Assembly: GCF_963082655.1 (NCBI RefSeq)
Contig: NC_081553.1
Coordinates: 209,505,435 to 209,569,434, forward strand
Direction: 5' to 3'
Length of the DNA stretch: 64,000 nucleotides
DNA from: Stomoxys calcitrans
Taxonomy: Eukaryota; Arthropoda; Insecta; Diptera; Muscidae
The position numbers and the translations under genes are program-made. Shown here piece after piece: positions 1 through 10,857 of this stretch; positions within the stretch are counted from its first letter, which is position 1, and each line of letters opens with the position of its first letter. Below the pieces are notes generated by a model that saw only the letters and a list, made by a program, of their open reading frames with translations, was not told where the DNA came from and did not search any database.

Positions 1-1205
1 ATCGGCATGACATTTAAAGTCGATCTAGCCATGTCCGTCCGTCCGTCTGACGAAATCACGATAGCGTTCGAACGAGTAAATCTAGCCTCTTGAAATTTTG
101 CACAAATACTTCTAATTGATATTGGTCGTTGTGGATTGCAAATGGGCCTTATCGGTTCAGATTTGGACATAGCCCCCATATAACCCGATGCCCGGATTTG
201 ACTTCTTGATCATTTAGAAGCCTCCATTTTCATCCAATTTGGCTAAAATTTGAATTAAAGGCATAAGGAATGACTTCCAACATCCATGCCAAGTATGATA
301 TGAATCGGTCTATAAACAGATATAGCCCCCATATAAACCCATCCCCGGATTTGAATTCTTGAGCCCTTAGAAGCTTCAATTTTCTTCCAATTTGGCTAAA
401 ATTTGGATCAAAGGCATGAGGAATGACTTCCGACATCCACGCAAAGTATGATTCGAATCGGTCTATAAACAGATATAGCCCCCATATAAACCGATCCTCG
501 GATTTGACTTCTTGACCCTTAAGAAACCTCAGTTTCCATCTGATTTGGCTGAAATTTGGAACAAAGACTTGAGTCAAGACTTCCGATATCCATGCCAAGT
601 ATGATCCGAATCGGTTTATGAACCGATAAATCGATCCCCGGATTTGAAATTTGAAACAAAGACTTGAGTTAGGACTTCCATCATCCAAAGTATGATCTAA
701 ATCGGTTTATAAACATATATGACCCTTTAGAAACCTCAGCTTCAATCCGATTTGACTGAAATTTGGATCAAAGACTTGATTTAAGACTTCCAATCTCCAT
801 ACCAAGTATGATCCGAATCGGTTCATAAACAGATATAGCCCCCAATAAACCGATCCCGGATTTGACTTCTTCAGTCCTTAGAAGCTTCAATTTTCATCCC
901 ATTTAGCTGAAATTTGGAATTAATACTTGAGCATTCCAACCTTAATGCTAAGTATGATCCGAATCGATATATAAACAGATATAGCCCCCATATAAGCCGA
1001 TTCCCGAATTTGACTTCTTGAATCTTTAGAAGCATCAATTTTCATCCGAATTGGCTGAAATTTGGCCCACACCACATGACGCACGCCAAGTTTTATCCGA
1101 ATCGGTCAATATGGTGATATAGGCCCCCCTAAATAACGATATCCCTGTACTAAGGGGGTGTGTACCCAAGATTACGCCCGGCCGAACTTAGCACGCTTCT
1201 ACTTG
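1..1205 (+). repeat. Satellite-bearing interspersed repeat, family A (left end outside window)
   Basis: Consists of degenerate tandem units of about 152 bp, each containing a form of ATATAGCCCCCATATAAACC, a GGATTTGACTTCTTGA segment and a CCAATTTGGCTAAAATTTGG segment. The first 150 bases match the leader of the complete copy at 6426 (GCCATGTCCGTCCGTC, then TTGAAATTTTGCACAAATAC). The right end carries the family tail CCGGCCGAACTTAGCACGC followed by ACTTG. No coding potential is seen; open frames here are by-products of the repeat. Confidence 0.8.
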
Positions 1206-1254
1206 TCTTTACTCAGAAGCATCACTCTTCGGACTCAACTATAAATAGGTAATC

Positions 1255-3298
1255 CCTTATCATAACCACCACCATAAGATAGGGGGTTTATTTATTTAAT
1301 CATTCCATTTGCAACACATCGAAATATCCATTTCCGTCTGTTGTTATCAGTCTACAGTCTTCAAAATTTGAGATACTGAGCTGAAATTTGGCACAGATAC
1401 GTCTTATTGCTGCACGCGGGTTAATTTCTGAAAAGGGCCAAATCGGACCAGATTTGGATACGGCTGCCTTGTACACCGATCTGTCGATTTAGGGTCTAAA
1501 ACCCATAAAAGCTTCAGTTATTACCCGATTTCGCTGAAATTTGAAACAGTGAATTTCTTTAAGCCTCCGAACATGCGACTCAAATTTGGTTCAGATCGGA
1601 CTATATTTAGATATAGCTGCCATATAGACCGATCGGGCGATTTAGGGTCTGAACCCCATAAAATCTTTGGTAATTGCCCAATTTTGTTGAAATTCTAATT
1701 AGTCAGATTTTTTTAACCTCCTGACATCCGACTCGAATATGGTTCAGATCGGTCTATATATAGATATAGCTGCCATATAGACCGATCTGCCGATTTGGGG
1801 TCTGAAGCCCATAATAGCTTTATTTATTATCCGATTTTGACATTCTTGCTCGATTTGTCTCAGATCGGTTCGATTTGTCTCAGATCAAATTTCAGCGATA
1901 TCGGACAATAAATGCGCCTATTAGTGGCCCAAGACATTAAAACGAGGGATCGGTGTATATGGCAGCTATATCCACTGTCATATACACCGATCACTCGATT
2001 TAATGTCTTGGACCCCTAATAAGCGCATTTATTGTCCGATATCGCTGAAATTTGAGACAGTAAGTTTTTTCAAGCCTCTCGACCCAAAATATGGTTCAGA
2101 TCGGACTTTATGTAGATACAGCTGCCATATAGACCGATCTGCCGATTTAGGGTTTGAAACCCATCAAATCTTTAGACATTACCCGACTTCGCTGAAATTT
2201 TAAACAGTGAGTTATTCTAAGCCTCCTGACAACCGAATCGAATATGGTTCAGATCGGTCTATATTAATATATAGCTGCCATATAGTCCGATCTGCCGATT
2301 TAGGATCTAAAGGCCAATAAAAGCCGCAGTTATTACCCGATTTTGATAAAATTTGGGACAAAGAGTTATGTGAGGTTCATATTGGTTCAGATTGGGATAT
2401 AGCTGCCATTTAGACCGATCTCTCGATTTAGGATTTTAGGCCCATAAAAGGCGCATTTATAATCCGATTTAGCTGAAATTTGGGACGGTGAGTTGTGTTA
2501 GGCCCTTCGATATCCATGTTTAATTTGTCTCAGATCGGTTCAGATTTGGATATAGCTGCCATTTAGACCGATCTCTCGATTTAAGTCTTTGGGCGCATTT
2601 ATTGTCCCATGTCGCCGAAATTTGGGACAGCGAGTTTAGTTAAGCCCCTCGACATACTTCTGCAATATGGCTCAGATCGGTTCAGATTTGTATATAGCTG
2701 CCATATAGACCGATCTCTCTATTTAAGATCTAGTGCTCATAAAAATCGCATTTATTGTCCGATGTCACCGAAATTTGGAACAGTGATTTATGTTAGGTCC
2801 TTCACATCTTTCTGCAATATGGCCCAGATCGGTCCAGATTTGCATATAGCTGTCATATATCCCGATCTGCCGATTTAAGCTTTAAGGCTCATAAAAGGTG
2901 AATTTATTAACGATTTTCGTTGAAATTAGGCACAATGAGTTGTGTTAGATCCTTCAACTTCGTACCGAGTATGATTAAGATCCGCTTATATATCGATATA
3001 ACTGCCATATAGACCGATCTCTCAATTTAGGGTCTTGGGCCCATAACAGGAGTATTTAATGTCGGATTTCGTTGAAATTTGGTATAGCGAGTTGTGTTAT
3101 GCTCCTCGACATCCCTGTTCAATACGGTCCAGATCGGTACAAATTTGGATATAGCTGTTATATATATACCGAAGGAGATCGGTCTATATTTAGATATAAC
3201 TGCTATGGGACCGTATTATGACAAAAGATAGGTAGGCATCCGAGCTGGTGGATATCCAAAGTTCAGCCCTGCCGAACTTAATGCCTTTTTACTTGTCT
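1255..3298 (+). repeat. Satellite-bearing interspersed repeat, family B
   Basis: Begins with an ACCACCACCATAAGATAGG-like head and a CGTTTGCAACACATCGAAAT-like leader, followed by about eleven degenerate units of roughly 150-175 bp. Unit hallmarks are GATATAGCTGCCATATAGAC, CGATCTGCCGATTTAGGGTC and TCCGATTTCGCTGAAATTTG. It ends in CTGGTGGATATCCAAAGTTC, then GCCGAACTTAATGCC and ACTTG. It is related to family A in unit length and motifs but has diverged clearly. It is non-coding. Confidence 0.8.
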
Positions 3299-3357
3299 TT
3301 GAGTTAAAACTTTTATTGCTCAGCATTGATGGTTATGACAGAAGTCTCCCCATTGTA

Positions 3358-3593
3358 TTGGGTTGCCCAAAAAGTAATTGCGGATTTTTCATATAGTCGG
3401 CGTTGACAAATTTTTTCAACGGCTTGTGACTCTGTAATTGCATTCTTTCTTCTGTCAGTTATCAGCTGTTACTTTTAGCTTGCTTTAGAAAGAAAGTGTA
3501 AAAAAGTATATTTGATTAAAGTTCATTCTAAGCTTTATTAAAAATGCATTTACTTTCTTTTAAAAAATCCGTAATTACTTTTTGGCAACCCAA
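3358..3593. mobile_element. mariner-type MITE, copy 1 (236 bp)
   Basis: Has terminal inverted repeats of about 30 bp (TTGGGTTGCCCAAAAAGTAA at the left, its complement at the right with one base missing), flanked by TA on both sides (3356-3357 and 3594-3595). The TA target and these ends are typical of Tc1/mariner-derived miniature elements. The interior has no transposase frame. Four more copies lie in this window. Confidence 0.9.
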
Positions 3594-3595
3594 TA

Positions 3596-4476
3596 TATAA
3601 CTGAGTTGACTAAAAAAAACTTCACTTGTCATGAGATTTCATTCCAATTTGGTGAAATTTCTTTGTTACACGTGCGTCACGATTCAGTAATATCACTTGG
3701 CATCAATCTTAGCAGTGTAAGGTGTCGGTAGTTTGGCTTTTTTTAACTTTAGTTCTTATTTCATCTTGACCACTGCGTTAGTTTTGCACCTTAAGTACTA
3801 TTTACATGCACTTATAATGTAAATTTTTTTTTTTTCACTTTCAAGGTTTTGTTTTTATCTACACCCACCTACCCAGTTTTATTGATTTTTTAAAAATTTT
3901 TGGGAATTTTTCTAAAACAACCGAGCAAACCGAAAATACTTCTTTAAATCAGCATTGTTTTTGGAATCACGATATTCTACTTCATCTACTTTTATTGCGA
4001 CAACTTTCCAAAATCAGCTTAAATCAAAACCAATGACACGAGCACTACTCATATCGACAAATGATTTTATTTTTTTTCTTTTTTATGGTAAAGCACATCC
4101 ATAAAAAGAATTTTTATTTAAAATAGAATTCTACAGAGGCAACTAGCGCTTATTGGTAACCACACCGAATTCAAACTGAGAACTGTGCTCAACTCGGTGA
4201 TTTCGAGTTTACAAAGTGTAAAATTAAAATGAGTGAAGCAGCAAACTGAAAAAAAACGCTCAAAGATAGGCTACAAAATATAACTGAGTATGAATATTTA
4301 CAAAAGTTGTTAATAATCTCCTCCATACGAGGGGGATGGAAGTTAAATACTTCTCCATTCTGTTGGTAGCACATCGTAATATAAGTCATAGACCATATAT
4401 TCTTGATATATATACTTCATAACCAGGAAATTCCAAATAAATGTCCGTCCGTCCGTCCACGTGCCTTTCAAAAGAC
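3596..4476. other. AT-rich stretch with no recognised gene
   Basis: Unique-looking AT-rich sequence with poly-T and poly-A runs. No conserved frame, RNA gene or transposon end could be assigned. Around 4395-4460 a weak ATATTCTTGATATATATACT plus GTCCGTCCGTCCG segment resembles the leader of the satellite-bearing repeats, so part of it may be an old fragment of those. Confidence 0.5.
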
Positions 4477-4841
4477 AAAATTTCAATAAAAATTTTTGAT
4501 TGCATTGAATATATTTGATGTCAATGAAATATTTGCTAACAACAAAATTAGCAAAAATTTCAATGAAATTTTGTCTTTAGCGAACATTTCATTGAGATTT
4601 TTACTAAATTTCAAGATATATTTACTTAATTTCTATGAAGTTTTTACTAAATGCAATGAAATTTTTACTAAATTTTAATAAATCTTTACTAAAAATAAAA
4701 TATCCTCTCAAAAGACAAAATTTCAAACAAATATTTGAATTTTAATTTCAATGAAATTTTTTCCATATGCCCAATCCCAATTAAATTTTTAGCTAAAGAC
4801 AAAATTTCAATAAAAATTTTACTAAATTGCAAAAAAAAAAA
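4477..4841. repeat. AT-rich minisatellite (AAATTTCATTGAAATTTTG type), left of the Helitron
   Basis: Degenerate units near 30 bp built from ATTTCAATGAAATTTT and TTTACTAAATTT motifs. The same sequence resumes at 9335, directly after the Helitron, showing that it was the insertion target. The 60-codon open frame in it is repeat-derived. Confidence 0.65.
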
Positions 4842-6425
4842 TCTCCTTATATATAAAAATTAATTTGTTTTTTTTTTATTTGTTTGTTTGTTACGTATAG
4901 ACTCAAAAACGGCTGAACTGATTACCTTAAAATTTTCATAGATTGTGTAGGTTGGTCTGGAAGGAAACATAGGCTATATAATATTTTGATATCGTAAGGG
5001 GGGCGGACCCTCCCCTTTACCCCAAAAGTACTACCCAAAAATAAAAGTGTACCGATAGGGACAAAATGGGACTCAAATTAGGTCCAAGTAACTGGGGCCG
5101 CCCCAATTCCAAAACACCCTAAAATAGGTTTATTGGACGAGCATGACAATATGGGACTCAAATGAAAGATATTAGGGATTAGATTAGGAAGGAATAGGTT
5201 TTATAATTTTTTGATATCGGAAGGGGACGGACCCTCCTCCCTTACCCCAAAAATACCACCCAAAATCAAAAGTGGACCGATAAGGACAATATGGACATCA
5301 AATGAAAGGTATTGAAGAGTAGAATACGAATATGGTAATAAAAATTGGATCCAAGTACCCAGGAAGTCGCCCGAACCCCAAAACTTCTTAAAGCAGGTAA
5401 ATTTAACGTCCATATCAATATGGGGCTTAAATGGAAGGTATTCGGGAGTAGATTAGGAATCAGATCGAAGTGTAAGGGTCACCCCACCCCCTAAAAACCC
5501 CCCAAATGGGCATATGATCCGTCATGACTATATGACACTCGGTTTCTTTGTTTATTTCCTAGAATCAACAACGGCTGAACCGATTTTCTTAAAATATTCA
5601 CAGATTGTGTAGGTTTTTGTGGAAGGAAACATTGTTAATATAATGTTTAGATATCAGATGGGGCCGGACCTTCCCCCATACCCCAAAAATACCGCTCAAA
5701 ATCAAAAGTCTCCCGATAGACACAATATGGGTATCAAAGGTATTATGGACTAGAAGACAAATATCGAATAAAAATTTTGTATCATTGTACTCATCGGGCC
5801 GTCCCAAGCGGAAAACTCACCTAAACAGATATATTCGACGTTCATGTCAATACGGGACTCAAGTAAAAAGTATTTTGCAGAAGATAGGAAACATGGCATA
5901 TAAAATTAGGTCTAAGCAATGGGAGGTCACCCCACTCCAAAAAACCCCCATATGGGCAAATTAGGCATAGATATTTGGAACTCAAATAAAAGGCATTTGG
6001 TAGTAGATTACAAATATATCATTAAAATTTACGTTCAGGTCTAGGTGGCGCTTTTTCTTTTAAACTAGGTTCATTCACCCATTATGGCAATATGGGACTC
6101 AAATGAAAGGTATTTGAGAGTAGAAAACGAATCTGATATACAATTTTGGAGCCAAGTGTTTGGGGATGTGCCCTAAATCACCCCCTAAATTGAACTTCAT
6201 TTCCGACTATGGCAATATGGAGCTCAAATCAACGGTATTTGGGAGTAAAAAACGAATTTGATATCTATTTTCAGGACATTTTCCAAACGGTTCACCCTTA
6301 CCGACCATGGCAATATGGGACTCAAACTAAAGAATTTGGGAGTGAAGCACAAGTCGAAATGTCTGAGCTATCATTCCTCCCCCAAAAAGCACTTCTCATT
6401 AACCTAAAATGCGATTCGTTCGAAA

Positions 6426-8196
6426 TTTTTATACCCTCCACCATGGGATGGAGGTATACTAATTTCGTCATTCTGTTTGTAACTACTCGAAATATTCGTC
6501 TGAGACCTCATAAAGTACATATATTCTTGATCGTCGTAACATTTTATGTCGATTTAGCCATGTCCGTCCGTCTGTCCGTGCGTCTGTTTGTCGAAAGCAC
6601 GCTAACTTTCGAAGGAGTAAAGCTAGCCGCTAGAAATTTTGCACAAATACTTCTTATTAGCGTAGGTCGGTTGAGATTGTAAATGGGCCATATCGGTTTT
6701 GATATAGCTGCCAATAAGCCGATCTTGAGTCTTGACTTCTTGAGCCCCTAGACGGCGCAATTCTTATCCGATTGGAATGAAATTTTGCACGACGTGTTTC
6801 TCTATGACTTCCAACAACTATGCTAAAGTATGGTTCAAATATGTCAGTAACCTGATATAGCTGCCATATAAACCGATCTTGGGTCTTGACTTCTTGAGCC
6901 TCTAGAGGGCGCAATTCTTATCCGATTGGAGTGAAATTTTGCACGACGTGTTTCTCTATGACTTCCAACAACTGTGCTAAGTATGGTTTAAATCGGTTTG
7001 TAACCTGATATAGCTGCTATATAAACCGACCTTGGGTCTTGACTTCTTGAGCCTCTAGAGGGCGCAATTCTCGTCCGATTTGAATGAAATTTTACATGAC
7101 GTGTTTTGTGGTGACATCCAACAACTACGTCAAGTAGGGTTCGAATCGGTCCATAACCCGATATAGCTGTCATATAAACCGATCTTGGGTCTTGATTTCT
7201 TGAGTCTCTAGAGGGCGCAATTCTTATCCGATTGAAATGAAATTTTGCACGACGTGTTTTGTTACGATATCCAACAACTGTGCCAAGTATGGCTCAAATC
7301 GGTTCATAAACTGATATAGCTGTCATATAAGCCGATCTTGGGTTTCGACTTCTTGAGTCTCTAGAGGGCGCAATTCTTATCCGATTTGAATGAATTTTGG
7401 CACGTAGTATTTTGTTATGACTTCCAACAACTGTACTAAGTATGGTTCAAATCGGTTTATAACCTTATATAGCTGCTATATAAACCTTGAGCCTCTAGAG
7501 GGCGCAATTCTTATCCGATTAGAATGAAATTTTGCACGACGTGGTTTGTTACGATATCCAACAATTGTGCTAAGTATGGCGCAAATCGGTCCATAACCTG
7601 ATATAGCTGCCATACAAACCGTTCTTGGGTCTTGACTTCTTGAGCTTCTAGAGGGGGCAAATCCTATCCGATTTGGCTGAAATTTTGCATGACGTATTTT
7701 ATTATGACTTTCAACAACTGTTCCAAATAAGGTTCAAATAGGTTCATAGCCTGATATAGCTGCCATATAAACCGATCTGGGATCTTGAATTCTTGAGCCT
7801 CTAGAGGGCGCAATTCTCATCCGATTTGGCTGAAATTTTGTACAACGGCTTCTCTCATGACCTTCAATATACGTGTCTAATAAGGTCTGAATCGATCAAT
7901 AGCATGATACAGCTCCCATATATACCGATCTCCCGATTTTGCTTCTTGAGCCCCTACAAGGCGCAATTGTTATCCGAATGAACTGAAATATTACACAATG
8001 ACTTCTACAATGTTCAGCATTCATTTATGGTCTGAATCGGACTATAACTTGACATAGCTCCAATAGCATAACAGTTCTTATTCAATATTCTATGTTTGCC
8101 TAAAAGATATACCGCGCATAGAACTCGACAAATGCGATTCATGGTAGAGGGTATATAAGATTCAGCCCGGCCGAACTTAGCACGCTCTTACTTGTT
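6426..8196 (+). repeat. Satellite-bearing interspersed repeat, family A, complete copy
   Basis: Head is TTTTTATACCCTCCACCAT and tail is ATGGTAGAGGGTATATAAGA followed by CCCGGCCGAACTTAGCACGC. ATACCCTCCACCAT at the head is the near-perfect inverted match of ATGGTAGAGGGTAT near the tail (one mismatch; perfect in the tail of the copy ending at 42115). Between them lie about eight units of close to 153 bp with CTAGAGGGCGCAATTCTTAT, a form of TGACTTCCAACAACTGTGCT, and GATATAGCTGCCATATAAAC. It is nested in the Helitron. No protein is encoded. Confidence 0.85.
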
Positions 8197-8669
8197 TAGC
8201 TCTCTTACAGTCACCTAAAACAAAACATGGTTTCTATTGTTGGGGTCGGGTGCCTCGGGGGCCACTCAACACTCGGCAAATGGATATATAGGCCAATCAC
8301 GACAATGTAGGGCTCAAAATAAAGGTGCTTGAGAGTGAAAAACTAATTTGATATTCAATTGAAGAGCCATGTGTTTGGTGGTCGCCCTAAAATACCTTTC
8401 TAATCGGACTTATTTACCGACCATTGCAATATGTGACTTATATACAATAAAAGCCATTTGGGAGTAGAGTACGAAATTGATACTCATTTTTGGAACAAAG
8501 ACCCTGGGGTTCACTCCACTCTCAAACAGAACTTATTTACCGTTCATGCCGATATGGGGCTCATATAAAATGTATTTTGAAAGTAGAGCACGAAGCTTAT
8601 ATTATTTACATGGCCACCCAGACACTTGGACCTTACCCACCCCCGAAATACCCCGTAAATAGGAAATAA

Positions 8670-8902
8670 GGTTGCCCAAAAAGTAATTGCGGATTTTTTA
8701 AAAGAAAGTAAATGCATTTTTAATAAAACTTAGAATGAACTTTAATCAAATATACTTTTTTACACTTTTTTTCTAAAGCAAGCTAAAAGTAGCAGCTGAT
8801 AACTGACAGAAGCAAGAATGAAATTACAGAGTCAAAAGCTGTGAAAAAATTTGTCAACGCCGACTATATGAAAAATCCGCAATTACTTTTTGGGCAACCC
8901 AA
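8670..8902. mobile_element. mariner-type MITE, copy 2 (inverted orientation)
   Basis: Same ends as copy 1 but with the interior in the opposite orientation. The left terminus is eroded by a few bases (AGGTTGCCC instead of TTGGGTTGCCC). The right terminus TTTTTGGGCAACCCAA is intact and followed by TA. Confidence 0.85.
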
Positions 8903-8966
8903 TATTTACCAAAGTGGTTATATGGGATTCAAAAGAAAGGCATTTGGGAGTAGAGTTAAATTTTAC

Positions 8967-9244
8967 CCATGAACCGAGCAGGGGCAAATTTCTCACACAT
9001 AAACGAGCGCTTTCCGATTCAAGTTTCAACTCAATGATAAGGGACCTATAGCCAAGTCCGAGCAGCGTGCCGCAGGGCGACACCACATTGGGAAGAATTT
9101 ACATGACCTTGCATGGCTTGGTACCTCGCAAACCTTTCGCCACCATTAAGAGAGGATAACTACTGATTTAAATTTTTTCGATGTTCTCGCCAGGATTTGA
9201 ATGTAGGCGTTCAGTGTCATAGGTGGACATGGGCTATAGTAGGA
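8967..9244 (-). mobile_element. tRNA-derived SINE relic
   Basis: Reverse-strand match to the SINE at 37038-37354. It contains the complement of the 3' body (AGGGGCAAATTTCTCACACA), the mid-part with GTGCCGCAGGGCGACACCA, and a decayed tRNA-like head with a damaged B box. It is old relative to the copies at 37038 and 20962. Confidence 0.7.
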
Positions 9245-9334
9245 CGAATTCGATATCCACATTCAAGGCGAAGTGTCCCCACCCTAAAAATACATTAGAG
9301 AATTAAAGAAAGCGCAGCGGAGCGGCCCGGCTAG

Positions 9335-9430
9335 TGTTTACTAAATTTTAATACATTTTTTACTAAAAATAAAATTCCAAAAAATTTTTTTTACTTAAAC
9401 TTTTTTTAACTTCTGTTACCACCCTGTTGT
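9335..9430. repeat. AT-rich minisatellite, right of the Helitron
   Basis: TTTACTAAATTTTAATACAT and TACTAAAAATAAAATTCC continue the repeat seen at 4620-4710. It is the right half of the interrupted target locus. Confidence 0.65.
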
Positions 9431-9607
9431 TATATATTCTATAAAAAGTTCATCATTTCATTAACAATTGTGGTTTAGCTTGGTTAACCTAACCACTTGC
9501 AATGGAAAAAGTACCATAATGCTTAAAAAACGATAACGCGTTAGAAAGCATTTGAAGCTCACAGCAAACAGAACAATTTTTAAAACAAACTGTCATATGA
9601 ATCTAAT

Positions 9608-10709
9608 ATGGCAGTGCTTTTTGAGGGAAAACTTATTCAAAATTTAGAATTTGGTCATATTTTGGAAATTGGTGGTAAGGCAGATAATGAAGAATCATGG
9701 TAAGTTCCCAAAAAAAAAGACTGCCATACAATTTCTTCTCTTAATTGCCAATTCTCCACAGGTTCAGTATTTCCTTGGCCACAGGCAAATGCAGCAGCAA
9801 AGCTGACTTTAGCTGTGATATAGGTTTCCAAATGACCACCAACCCCCTAGAGGAGAAAATCCTATTTAAGCAATTGATAAATATGCAAACACAGGAAGTG
9901 GATGACATCGATTTTGATCCTGCAGAATTTCGTCAATACTTTAAAATCCTTATTACCATGGATGAACAAAAATTCCATGTGTCCATCAATCGTCAATCTG
10001 TGACTTTTGTGCGTTATTGTCTGCCTTTGAATGCATTGAGTACTTTGAAGATTGAAGGTCATTTGATGGTCATCAAACAAGTGGATCACCGCAAATATTT
10101 TCCCACCCCATGGCCCTTAATACAAATCTCCGATGATAATTTGATGTTTAGTCAAGATCTGCCAATTACATTGCAAGCAGGCCATGTTATGGTTATGACC
10201 ATGAAATTATTGGGCAAAACTAATGGCAGATTTAATTTGAATTTTCCCCATGGGGATAACAATAAGAGTCTAGTGGCCCATATAAGTGTACGTTTCGATA
10301 GAAGGACAATTGTTAGAAATGCCAAATTGCCTTTAATGACTTCAAATCCCTATAGACTGCAGTAGGTTAAAGAGATAAGCAAATTTAAGCAAACCAAATG
10401 TTTTATTTTTATTTTTATTTGTTTTTTTTCTCTAGGTATGGCATTGAGGAAACCTTGTGTGACTTTCCATTTGATGACTTATCGAAACCCTTTAAACTGG
10501 CTGTGGGCTTTACACCAAACTCCTTGAAAATGGCTAAGGATGGCATTTTCCTTTTTGAGTTTGCCTTCAGAAGTTCACATGTTTTATCTAGTATTACTGG
10601 TCTGAAGATTTTGGGCCTAAATGGCATGAGAGTTCGCCTCTATGCCTTGGACCATTTTCATTTGGATGATGTGCAATGTCAAGGATTTGAATCGTATTCG
10701 GATACGTAG
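9608..10709 (+). CDS. Tandem-repeat galectin 1 (Gal-1), three exons, 321 residues
   Basis: Exons are 9608-9699, 9762-10361 and 10436-10709 (966 nt with the TAG stop). Donors are GTAAGT and GTAGGT, acceptors CCACAG and CTCTAG, and both introns are phase 2. The start is chosen because exon 1 opens like its paralogues, with a FEGKL...LEFGHILEIGGKA block. CRD1 occupies roughly residues 10-140, with FKILITMDEQKFHVSIN and LKIEGHLM strands. A linker VDHRKYFPTPWP leads into CRD2 (about 165-320), with GHVMVMTMKLLG, HISVRFD, IVRN, YGIEE and FPF. Galectins are beta-sandwich lectins that bind beta-galactosides, made in the cytosol and exported without a signal peptide; none is seen here. CRD2 keeps the motif His and Arg and the IVRN Asn, but has Tyr at the usual Trp and Thr at the usual second Arg. 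CRD1 lacks all these residues, including the Trp. The ligand is therefore uncertain. This is the most divergent CRD1 of the five. Confidence 0.9.
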
Positions 10710-10797
10710 TATGTGGGAAAGAAGAGTGAGAGAATAAGAGAGCGAGAGAGAGAGACCTATAGAGATTAATAATGTCATAGACTTATAAACTATCAGA

Positions 10798-10803
10798 AAT
10801 AAA
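10798..10803 (+). promoter_or_regulatory. Polyadenylation signal of Gal-1
   Basis: AATAAA 89 bases after the Gal-1 stop codon, just after a GAGAGA-rich stretch (10735-10755) in the 3' UTR. Position and sequence fit a canonical signal. Confidence 0.6.
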
Positions 10804-10857
10804 GAATTTGTGCTTCAAGTTTCAACTGTTCACATAACTCAAGTCAAGACCATAAGT

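Larger units (their letters stand above)
4842..9334 (+). mobile_element. Non-autonomous Helitron with nested insertions
   Basis: Begins with TC (TCTCCTTATATATAAAAATT) after an A and ends with a GC-rich tail and CTAG (AGCGGAGCGGCCCGGCTAG) before a T, which fits Helitron ends and A/T insertion. No target-site duplication is needed, and both flanks are the same AT-rich minisatellite. Internal sequence is made of imperfect units with ATATGGGACTCAAATGAAAG and CCCCAAAAATACC-like segments. No Rep or helicase frame is visible, so it would be non-autonomous. Inserted inside are a family A repeat (6426-8196), a MITE (8670-8902) and a SINE relic (8967-9244). The 3' hairpin expected of Helitrons was not convincingly found. 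A partial copy lies at 39620-39900. Confidence 0.65.

Noticed and set aside
6209..6682. 157-codon forward open frame
   Set aside because: It crosses the border between Helitron repeat units and a family A repeat head, and the peptide is translated repeat sequence.
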